Below are positions 36,801-48,800 of a DNA stretch of 64,000 nt, in pieces; the first letter of the stretch is position 1, and each line of letters opens with the position of its first letter. Made by a program: the position numbers and the translations under genes. Below the pieces are notes generated by a model. That model was not told where the DNA came from. It ran no database searches and saw only the letters and a list, made by a program, of their open reading frames with translations. The DNA comes from Marthasterias glacialis (taxonomy: Eukaryota > Echinodermata > Asteroidea > Forcipulatida > Asteriidae), in assembly GCA_911728455.2 (NCBI GenBank), contig OU452236.1:6132171-6196170 (forward strand). The letters run 5' to 3'.

Positions 36801-39800
36801 CAGATAATAACAAAATTCTAAACAATTTTTGAATATTTGTGTAACATTTTTGCAAACTGTGATTATCTTCTTTTGCTTTGCATTGATGGCTCCCCGCAGT
36901 TTCTCCATCTTGGTTGGCAAAAACTCGGGCTGTGACGTTGCAAAAGAAAGGTCTACACTCACCAGAAACAAATGGTTGCCATAGCAAAGACCGTCATAGT
37001 TAGCCAGATGATGAAGGGGTTGCTATGAACAAGGATGTTGCTGAGGTGTAAGATGCAGACGAGGCCCCCGATGGTGACGGACATCTGAGTGAAGCCCACA
37101 ATGAACCAAGCAACCCAGTGGACGGCATTGCTGAGACCCATCATCTTCATCACCTAATAGAACCAAGACAATCCATCTAAGTCAGGTTCCCTCAATGCAC
37201 ACTGCCTACGAAAGTGGTTAGTCTAACTCATATCAAGGGCCCAGACTATTTTCCCTTCCTGCCCAAACTTGGTTCCATTGAGTTGATTGTAAGAAAAGAA
37301 AAATAACAGCACCAAAATAAAAGTTAGAGTGGTTCAAAATTTCGCAGCTGCGGCTGTTGGTGTTGCTCAGGGCAGAGTATGCTTCAACAGCAATCAGGCT
37401 GTGATCAAAGCCATCCAGGCCTGATACTTCACAGAGGTAATGGAAGCACTTGCCTCCATTGCCCCTGGTCATTGCCTTGGACGGTGTCCCTTGAAATGTT
37501 CCACTAGAAATTTACAATTTCCTCACAGAGGTGCCCTTTACCGTGGAGAAAATGCCTTGGTGCCCTCGCCAATTTAAGAACGAAAGCAGCCAGGCCTGGC
37601 CACCAATGCAGACGCAGCCTCCTTCCTTCAACCTCATTAGGGCCCAATTTCAGAAAACTGTCTAAAGCAGAAAATCTTGCCTAACAATTTAATTTGCGAA
37701 GCAAAACTGAGCAGGGTACCAGTCACAAGTAACACACATTACATGACAACTTGATGAACATACCTCTTTAAGTCTTGCCTCTTTCTCATAGACGATACTC
37801 TGAGTGAACATAGCTACGTAGTACACCCAGGACACGATTAACATCATTGGCATTATGTGCTCAATAATGAACATGAAGCTGTAAAGAAGAAGACAATCAA
37901 GATCACAAAACAATAAAAAAGCAGGCCCAAATTTTACAATTCCTGGAGGATTTTATGGCTTGGCTTGCAGCAGAGACCTGGACCCGATTTCATAGAGCTG
38001 CTTAAGCACAAAAAGTAGCTAAGCACAACAAAATTATGTTTACCAAAATAAGGTTACCAGCCAAAGTACTACATCACATATGTACAATCTGTGACTGGTA
38101 TCCTGCTAATTTTTGCTAAGCAGAAAACATTTTTAAGCAATATTTTCTGCTTAAACAGCTCTATGAAATTAGCCCTTCCCATGAAATATGCTAATTACAT
38201 TCACGCATGTGTACAGACACTATTGGTGGGTAAATGCCATAGAGTTGTACACTAGGCAGACGCACAAACACGTGTGTGTCACGCCACCATTAGCCACATA
38301 CAAAAAGGCATGATGTTCCCTCATTTTGCCCACCGGTAGTGTTAGTGCACACGCGTGACATGCAATTTACATATTTTATGGGAAGGGTCTATTGGGCCCT
38401 GCACTTAACGGTGACCGTTTTCCGCTTACATGGTTAGCAGCGAATCTCTGCACTAGCTGTGTAAGTAACGAATGCTACGGAATGTGAAGCAAGAATGCCA
38501 TTATGTTACGTGTGGATTTTTCAACGCCGATTTTCCAGTTGCAGTAAGCACAGCCATGCTTTTGGGTCCTTAGTACTGTTAAGTAGAGAAAGGTCACCTA
38601 TGATGGTAGAAAATTAAAATTCTAATGTTCCTGAACCTAGAGGCCCATTAAAAATACATTAAGTTAAGTCGTGAAAAACACATGGGACCAGTGTGCATGT
38701 GTACCATGCAGTGACTTGACAGGACTTTATACTTCAGGGATGAGAGTGGATGAAAATGAAAAATCCACGAAACACTGGTGGAGGGTTTGGTGGCTACCAA
38801 CCACGTCATCAATGGCAACATTCTGTGCTTAAAAGTAGATGGGGCAAGCACCTTGGAGTAGTCAAAATACAGTACGTGTACTGTGTTTTAAGGCTTTACA
38901 AGGGCCTGGATGTATTATGTATGTAAATTACATAAACAAAAATAATAATAATCTTATTATTTTATTTTTTTTTTGTTTAAATATTCCACAAAAATAATTT
39001 TGTAAAATCCAGAAATCAGGAGGAATCTCATCCCCGATACTTACTTGTCTCGAATATAACAGGGGTACGGAAACTCCTGGACGTAGTTCCCTGGCTCAAC
39101 CACTCTGCGTCCAACCCACTTGTTCACGATGGCCCTCTCGATGATGTCCTGTATCCACACGAAGCCGAACGTGTAGTACCCTAATGTGGATTTGTGATTG
39201 GAGCCGGGGGCCCAGAAGCGTCGACGGATCAGGTCGCTGCGATCGGTGAAGGACGCGTTCTGGCGGATCTTGTAGACGATGTGAGGGGGTAGCTTGCCCT
39301 CGTCGTCCACTTCAAACACCAGACCTTGGATGAGAAGAAAAATTGGATTTCTCATGACGATGACATTTATTCCCATACTTCCCCAAAAAGTTTCTAATAA
39401 TATTTTCAGTGAAAATAGACTCCTCGTATAGCCGAGGTCAGACAATAGTAATTTGGGAGGCTAATCATCCTTCCTGGCAGCTGAGAAGCTGAATTGCGAA
39501 GGACGTGGCTACACATGTTCGAGCTGCAGGCATGCAAAGGCGCCGTAGGCAACAAACCACATAAACCCACATGACCATGGAGCACAGCCTAAGATTGAAA
39601 ATGTTTGATTTTTCCGGAGGCAGGAAAACCAGCTGGCCCGGAGAAAAAACCAGAGTCGCGCCGAACCAAATAGATCAGGAGCGACTCTAGGTTTCGGTTT
39701 CAGACATGAGAGCTTAAGTTTGTATTAGGTTTGGCTCATGACAAGATTGACGTCTGAACCCTAGATGCTCTAGAGTCATTCCGACCGACTGCAACAGTCG

Positions 39801-42800
39801 ATCTTTGGACTTCTAGCGCATCTAGTCGCCCCTAACTGTCTTAGACATCGATGTTTTCATGTACTTAATTCAATAATTTGGTTCGGCGTGACTCTGGAGC
39901 GCCAGTCTGAAACAGGTGTAAGAGACTATTTAAAGACAAGGAGCGCTTACTTGCGAAGACAGTAACGTTTTGTTCCAGCGCGTCGTTCAAGATGTACTCT
40001 ATTAGCGACTCTTCATCTTTGAACGCCTGGTAGATGTTGAAGTCGACCGAGCCGGCTAGATTGAGCCAACCGCACGCAGCATTGTCTATGACATCAAGAC
40101 GCTTCTCTATACTCGTCACGTTGATGTAGGAGTCATTGACCAGGAGCTCTGCGAAGTCGGACGAGGTTACCATGGTTATGTTCTGAAGGAGCATGGGATG
40201 ATCGGAGAAATCTTGCTCCATCTGGGGAACATGGAACGAGTATCATCACATTTTTTAATAAAAGAAACCATGTTCTATCTTAAGACTACAAAGTGTGATT
40301 GTTTTTAAAAACAAAATAAAAACAAACCTGAGGCATGAAACAAAATATGTCTTTTATCACTTTCTAAACATTTTACAATTTAAGAAAACAACATATTATT
40401 TAGACTTCAGCTAAAAGGCGTGATTGTTTTTACAAACTACAACAGTAATGATGACAAAACAAACCAGCTTGCTCCATCTAAATGACGTGAAAACAATATC
40501 TATCACTTTCTATGCTTTTTACAAAAAAGAAAACTGAATTTTTCTTTGGACATTTTACTCTTTACCTACAGTATCTTTGAAAACAATTGTTACAAGCTGC
40601 AATAATTATACAATTTCATAAAGCAAAATATATTTTGAAGTCTCATTTTTGTGTTATTCTGACAAGATATCAAATGTTTTTTAACCAGTAGGTGCCGGAT
40701 GACGTGTATACACGCAAGTGTTTTCCCCTGACTGGAAACGGAAGCCGTGTAAAGACGCCATTGTGTGATTTTGGAATACCAGAGCAAAGGTCGCCCAGAC
40801 ACTCCACTGTTAACGTGCACAGACCACACACACACAGTCTTACACTTCGTTTCACCCACACAAAGACAAAACATGGTCTTGAATATTTTGCAGTTTCTGG
40901 CTATTGAGAGCCGGTTTATGTGTACTCCCCGATTCCAGACCTTTGTTCTTTTTTTTCCAAGAAGAGGATTACGAGGCATCAAGAGGCTTCTACCATTGTT
41001 TATTCATTGTATTTCGGCTCAATGGAGGTAAGTCAGAGTGACCCACAAATTGAGCCATGGTTCCTGGTTTAGTACCACTCAATGCCATACACGGTGCGTG
41101 AATTGGACATTTTCCCAGTTGAGAAAACAAAACGGCATTTCAATAAAGAGAATATTTGTTCTCTTGGCATTGTCAAGTCAGGTTTTTTGTTTGTGCCAGT
41201 GGTACCCTCAAAGAAAAATGGTTCCAGCCATTCCGCCATATGAATCCTGCCAGGGGGATGGTAAAAAACAAAAACAATCCTGGTGGCAAGTGGTTAAACT
41301 CGTCAAATGATGGTTAATCAAACAATCAGCTGAGTGATAAGGAACAATAACGTCTTGTACCAAGACTAGGGATGGAGGTGTCTTATACCATTCATAAATG
41401 GTGTAACTTCCATCCCTAGTCTTGTTACAAGATGTTGTTGTTCCTTATCGCTCGCCTATCGCAATTCCCCCTATCAGCATACTAGTTACACACCATCAAA
41501 CGATTACAGGGCGCTGTTATGAAGACCTGATTTATTCCACCACCTGCACGTGAAACCGTCTGCTTTCAGTGAACGCCCTCTATCGGTGGAATAGACCGAT
41601 CCATTAAGCCCTGCCCCCATACGTGTTGACCAATCATAGGCTTGGGTATACCACCGAAAGTCCGACAAAAGTCTGACACGATAAAAAGGAGCAATTTTGA
41701 TACCCCAGGCCTGCTACTTCGTAGAGGCAATTGCCCCGGGTCATTGCCTTTATGCCCTTTAAAATGTCCCAGTGCAAAGTTCTGTTGTTTTTTTTTCTTC
41801 ATGGACCCTTACCATAAAACAACTGCTTATTGAATAGTCTGTAAGCAGTCGATGACAATGAACTGCTTAATTAAGCAGTCCAAGAGTAGTCACTGGACAT
41901 GTAGACATTTTTATAGGCAGTCGTGAGCAGTCGACTACTTTATGAAGTAGACATTACCTGACCAAAACCTGGCTAACATATCTTGGTGATAATTGTCATC
42001 TATTATTGCCTGGTCTCTCTCTCTATCGTTCTAGTCTGAAACAAACTGCTGCCCCCAACCAGCTAGCCCCACCATTTTATTAATCAACTGCATCGTCCGT
42101 CTGACTTTTGTTCGTATAAACATTTTGCTACACCAATTTGCTATATAATCAATCTGCTATAATCTGCTCTCTCTCTCTCGTTCTAGTCTGAAAACAAACC
42201 GCTGCCCCCAACCAGCTAGCCCCACCATTTTTTTAATCAACTGCATCGTCCGTCTGACTTTTGTTCGTATAAACATTTTGCTACACCAATTTGCTTTAAT
42301 CAATTTGCTATAACCTGCTATAACTTGCTTGCTAAGATTGACAAAGTTCAAACAGAGACTGCATTGTTGGAAATCTATTTGAATATAATATGAATATTTT
42401 AATATTCTATTTAATTTTTCTGGCAGCTCAACTATAAACAAATCCTCTTGAAGAAGATAGAAAATTAGCGCAACATGCTGCACGGTCTAAAGTAAACTTT
42501 AAAACAAATGAAAATCGTGGTCATTGCTAGGTAGCCAAAGCGACACATAGGCCTATTCTACAGTTACCAAATCGTTAAATTCTTTTGAGAATAAGGGCAA
42601 GCGGCACCCATTCTTTATGCTTGATGCTTAAAACAAACATGCTAAAGATGCAAGAGTACATGATGACATGCCTCAGATAGTGGAGACAAAAGTGAACGAC
42701 ACTTTGAAGTAGAAAATGCGCATTCTACAATATAAGTTGTACTGACATGCTTTTTACATAACATTGCCATGAGGTTGAAATATCGCGGAGGATAAGTTAG

Positions 42801-45800
42801 GCAGGGCTTGTATTTAAACAAAAAATCTCCACAAGACGAAGGAGACCAGAGGTCTTAAAGCCAAAACAAGACAGAGGTTAAGCTGCACGTTTTCATGTGA
42901 CACGCGCATGTTAACGCGTTAGTTTCTTTTTCTGATTCTGTACTGATCTGCAAGAGACCTCTTGGGTACATCACTGCAGATTGCCCATGTGTTGGCTAGA
43001 CCATAGACGTGTAGCTAGTTATTCTATTATTCGATATTTACATGTATATGGCCTAACGTATGCATCACACGCAGGCCTCGATCTTAAGACAAACAGAGGC
43101 AGGCCTTTTAACATCACAAATGCTGGCCAAATCAGAGAAATTGTACAAGGGCATGCTGGCCAAGTTGGTAGTGACAGTGCAATTTTTCTGAAGGGCCTGC
43201 TGGCCAACTTGACAGGGCATGAGGCCAGCTGGCCAACTTGACAGGGCATGAGGCAATGGCCTCAGTGGCCTCGGTTAAGATCAAGGCCTGCACACGTAAG
43301 CGTTAAGCAAAAACGTGCTGCTTGGCCTTTCTAAATTTACTGGACTGCAATACTTTTGACAAGACCAAATAACTTCATTCCCTTTTTACTATTTTGCTGA
43401 ACATTTCAGAGGAGGTTTGGACTTGGATAGCTTAAGTACAGATTGGTAAATCTTAGAAAGCGTGAGTTTGGAAAAAAACACTAGACAGTGCGACTTGTTT
43501 GGTTGTGATGTTAAAACCTCTAGACTCTGGTAAGAGGTCCAGAGAGCATTTTGAGCTCTTGTACAGGTACTTGAACTGCAGCCACTCTGTGAAAGTAGCT
43601 TCTTGCATCTTTTGTGTGCCCGAAAGTTTTGAGGTTGATTTTTCTAGTTGGCCGAGCGGTCTAGATCACCGGACTCAAGTTCTGGTGTTGTCGGCAGCAG
43701 AATGTGGGTTCGAATTCCTGTTGAGGCACTTGTGTACTTGAGCAAGATACGTTACCATAATGGGAGACTTTTGAGACGATAGCGGGCGTCCCGCAGACCG
43801 GTCCTTTTCCATTGTTCTCAGCGATGAAAACAATAAAAAAGGACCGGTCTGTGGAACACCCGCTATCGTCTCAAAAGTCTCCCATCGCTTTGTCCTTCGG
43901 ATGGGACATTAAGCCGTTAGTCCCATGGACTAGTATGGGTAGTGCACGTAAAAGAACCCATAACACTTATCATGGAAGAGTAGGGGAACTTTCCCCGGTG
44001 TTTCTGGTTCACATAGCAAGCACCCTTACAGGTTTCGTCAGGCTTCCGAGCTACAGTGGTTAAGTTCACTTTATGAGACACCCTTGGTTTCATTACCAGA
44101 AATATATAATAATAATAATAATAAATGTTGCCACTAGAGGGCCACAATGTGGAATGCACACACACAAGACTATAGATAAGAGAGAGATTGGTTGATCATA
44201 GAAAAATTAGGAAAAAGTAAAAAACCATGATTATACATATTGATAGATGATACACCTCAGGAATAGCATTTCAAGAACCAGGTAAACAAAAATGGACAAA
44301 ATCTTCACCTGATCCGAACCATTCTTACGCTTCACCTGTACAATATATACATGGGTACAAACAGTCAAAGTTAACATACACACTTTGAAATTTTTGTCAC
44401 TCCATCAGTGTTTGCCGGTTTGGGGTTCGAATCCCAACCGCGCTATGAGTATGAACCATTAATGTTTGGATACACACTGGACATTTTTTGCACTCACAAA
44501 CTTTTGGACTGAAGTGGGGATTTAAAATTTTCAACCAAGCCAGTGTCCAATGTTAGATGCACATTTGAACTGCTTAACTCATCCGGCCACTGCTGAGTTG
44601 TGGGTTCCAATCCCACCAGAGTTACAAATGTATACAGACATGAAAAGCCAATGAAATTGTTGAAGATATCCTTTCCTGCCAAATTCAGAAATTCCATTAA
44701 CTCGGATTTTAAAGGTGCAAATACTACCCGATTTCATGGCGCTTAGCAAAACACTAAATTTAACTAAGCACAAAAAAGGTTTGCTCCGCAAAATGAAGAA
44801 AAAATTGTTAAGCAAAACTGTCTGCTTTGAAACTCTATGAAGTTGGGACCTAGGCCCGATTCATAAACCTACTAAGCACAAAAAGAATCGCTTAACAGAG
44901 AGAAATCTTGCTCGGCAGAAACAGGTTACCAGCCAAAATATAATGCACTGTTTGTGTCCCGGTCCCCTGCCACCATTTTCTGCTTAACAATTTTATGAAA
45001 GTGGGCCCGGGGGTCATTTTGTTTTTGAATTTTCTTTGCAAAAATTGACTTACTTGTCCGAGCCAGTTGAGGGCGAGCTGCGTAGAATCCATATGCATGT
45101 ACGTACGGATTTCCCTGGAGATGTTCCTCCAGAGACGAGCGTAGTTGGTGATGTTCTGCATCATGTGGATCATGTCACTTGCCTGTAAAAATTCATCAAG
45201 TACATTCTTCTTGTAGGACTCAATTCGTAGTATTTTTGATTGCTAGAAGACGTGCGTGAACCAAATTTATGTGATGCAAAACAAGTCAAAAACATTTTTT
45301 TTTTTTAAGGTTTTTTTCTATACAAGTTTGGCCCAAGGATGCTGAATTGAAACAAGGTCCTCAGAGTTTTTTTTTTTTCACTCCATGCTTTAATATTTGG
45401 TTTTAAAATCGCTACTGTGCAATCTGGAGCATTTGAAATGGTTATTTAATGTTTTTTGTAAATTTGACCTCAAATCTAAAAAAAAAAACAAGAAAAAAAA
45501 ATCAATTTTGTTTGTTTGTCTGGTTGTTTGCTTGTTTGTTTATTGGGTAGTTTGGTTGTTTGTTTGTTTGATGTTGTTTTTTTTGTTGGGGGGGGGTATC
45601 AGTCTGCAATTCAGATATATCGGCCAAATATGCTAGCTTGTGCATAGGGTGAACACTCCTAAGGGCAATCAAGTTGTTTCTTCTTTGCCTGTAGACCTTC
45701 ATTCGAATCCCAAACCGCAGCCTTGTATGTGGATTGGGTTTTCAGTCCCTATCCGATTACGTGGGTTTTCCCTATTTGGGGTTTTTCCTCCCACATCTAC

Positions 45801-48800
45801 AACTGACATTTCTTCAACATGTTCTCCTCAAAGGTATCTACAGGCCTGCAGGTTACAGTGCTAGTCGCTTTTGAGGGTTCATTGGTTTCGTTACCAGAAA
45901 AGATGCAATAATAGTAGTAATAACCTATCCAAGGGGTCTATTCGTCAAAATGCAAAACAAGTCAAAGACACTTGAGATTCATACAATCTCCTTTGAGTAT
46001 GGTGTGGTTCTTCCCTTAATGGCAACTTCACCAATGTGACCTGCTCTGCAGAAATGAGTCTGATGTCGCACATCTTGTTAACACCGAAACAGCCATTGAA
46101 AAAAACAAAAAACTTTTTTTTTTTACTTTTTTGTTTTGTTGCTTTGTTTGGAGGTATGGAGAGTTTGAGAAAAAATCATGACATCAAGGAAAAAACCTGA
46201 CAAAAACCCAAGCCTGAATTGAGTTCTTAGGGCTCACCTTATCAATCAGGTCATTGACGTCGGTCGTGTTTGGTGCATAGAAGATCTTGGGATGGCTGAA
46301 GAGGACGTGAAGGAGGAGCCCAAGGCTCTTCTTCTGATGGTTGTTGAGGTGCATAGCCTTGAAGTCTCCCTTAGCGAGGGCCTCGTCGTTGACCTTCAAC
46401 CTCTCCCCGCACAGGCCGTACTGCATCTTGGCCCATAGCTTGTACAGCTGGGCAAGTTTTCGAGATTTCTCATCTTGGGGTTTTTCTGGAAACCGTTGAA
46501 TGAAAAAAAAGAAGTTTCCTTTTCTTAACACTTCGAATGGCACGATTAAAATCTTTTATGTACTGAAACGATTAAGCATGACATCAACAAGGTTGAGATA
46601 ATTTCTCATATTGTTTGCTTACTCTCTTTGAATCAATATAAGGTACAGCATAATGTTTAAACTGGTTTTGCTAAATACCCTCTTTTAATCAATACAAGGT
46701 ATAGCATATTTACAAAGCTTCTGCTACTGGTGGCTTGCTCACTATCTTGAAAAAAGATATTAGGTACAGCATATTTGCAAAAACTTACCAGTATCCTTAC
46801 TCTCTTTGAATTAAGATAAGGTACAGCATAGTGCTTGAAAAACTTATGTTACCGGTCAGCTTACTCTCTTTTTATCATTATATAACGTACAACATCTCAG
46901 TGACAACATCTAATTCTACTGATAAGCTCACTGGCTTGGCTACAACTTTCCATATACTCGCTCGAGATACTCGAGACGTATCATATAACAACTTGGGCAT
47001 TCAGGCTCGCCCAGTGGATTTTTTTTTTATTTACTTTTTTTTATGGAAGTCGCCAGACACACAAGGCCAGTAAGCCACTCGAGGTGTGGGCTACAAATAA
47101 ACTGTCTTTTCCAGGGGCCGTTACCACCTACTCCTGGGGCTGAAACAGGGTAATCCCCTTTACAGTCCATAAGGATGTAGGCTTGGGTGTCATCCATCAG
47201 AAACCTGGCTGGTAGAGCAGAAGGCTCAACCTCCCCAACTTTTACGGAGCAATTATGGTTAAGTGCCTTGCTTAAGGACACAAGTGTCATGACCGGGACT
47301 CGAACCCACACTCTGATGACTCAGCCACCAGAGCTTGAGTCCGAGTCCGGATTCTTTATTGCCTTTCGCCTCTGTGGACACCAGTTTGAATCCTGGACCG
47401 GTGCCTTGCATGTGGATTGGTTTTCCAGTCTCTGGGTTTCCCCTATTTGGGGTTTTCCCTATTTGGGTTTTCCCTCCCACGTCTAAATTTCTTCCATTTC
47501 TTCCTCATCTTCTCTACACAGCTCAAGTTACTGTCAGGCCTCCGGGCCATAACGCTGAATGCTTCTGAGGGTCCCTTGGTTTCATTACCAAAAATATATA
47601 ACAATAACAACTTGAACTAACCTGTTTTTTTATTGAGCGATTCTTCAAGGTCAATCAATGGTTCAGGTTTGGGTGTTGATGTTGTCATTCTAGGTGTCGT
47701 TGAGTTGTACATATCGTCGTCGAATAAGCCAGAAGAATTTGTGTCCCCTTTAAAGTTGTCAGCATCCTGTTTAAGATGAAGTTCAGGATTCGTAATGATA
47801 TATATTTTTAACATATTAGTTTCTATCTGAAAGTTCACTTATTATAAGATTCATACCAGTACCGATTCTCAACAGAAATCCTTCTGTGCAAATGCATTTT
47901 AAACCATTGTTTCTTTTTTCGGTTGTTACGATCAAAATAAGCCCGATACAAAAGTGAACAAAATTCCTAACAAAACCGAACATTTCCTCTTCGTTGTTTT
48001 TTACAAAAAACAAAAATGAGCTTCACCTTTAAGATGATTGTCTTCCTTTAGTTTCACTTTGTATGAAGGTTGGCTGTCTAAGTAAACTCAACCAATCATT
48101 GTTAAGTGGGCCCATGCATATTTATGAGTTAACTCACTTAATCACTATTCAGTGGGGTCATGAATATTTATGATTTAACTCATCCAATCAGTATTTTGTG
48201 GGGTTTTTGAGTTAACTCAGTTTGTCTTTAATCCGTAGGACCATGAATATGAACGAGTTAACTCACCCAGTCATGGTCTTGAGATGGCCGAGCTGTGGTG
48301 GATGCTTTCATGGCTGAAGTGTACTGTGTTGTTGACGAAGGAGGGGACTCCGTCATGGTGGTTGGGAGGGGGTCCTCGGGGCAGCTATCCCCAGGGAGGT
48401 CCAGCGCAAAGTTATAAAGATCCTTTAATGTTTCTTGGAACTTTGCAAACTTATGAAGCTACAAGTAGGACAATTTGTACAGCATTGGTAATGTTGGCGA
48501 AAACGGCAGTCGCTGTTTAAGCACTTTTCACACTATTGATCCAAATGGGAGTCTTTAGAACACTTGGTGGCAGCAGACTTACCACATAATTTCCCGTTGT
48601 TTATGTAATTCTGATGAGCCGGCGCACATTTCCCAAAACAATGGAGTCATCTGGTAACTCTGCTGCCACCTAGAGTCCCTAAAAGTCTACCATTCCCAGG
48701 AAATAATACCCCAGGAAATTCCTTCGACCTTTTAACCCCACCACCACCCCAAGTTCCATTCACACTTGATGCTATTTTTTTCTGGGGGAAAAATGAACAC

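Noticed and set aside
43640..43725. Functional tRNA-Leu(CAA) gene
   Set aside because: Acceptor stem does not pair, D and variable arms are irregular, and the sequence continues into a SINE body shared by other copies.
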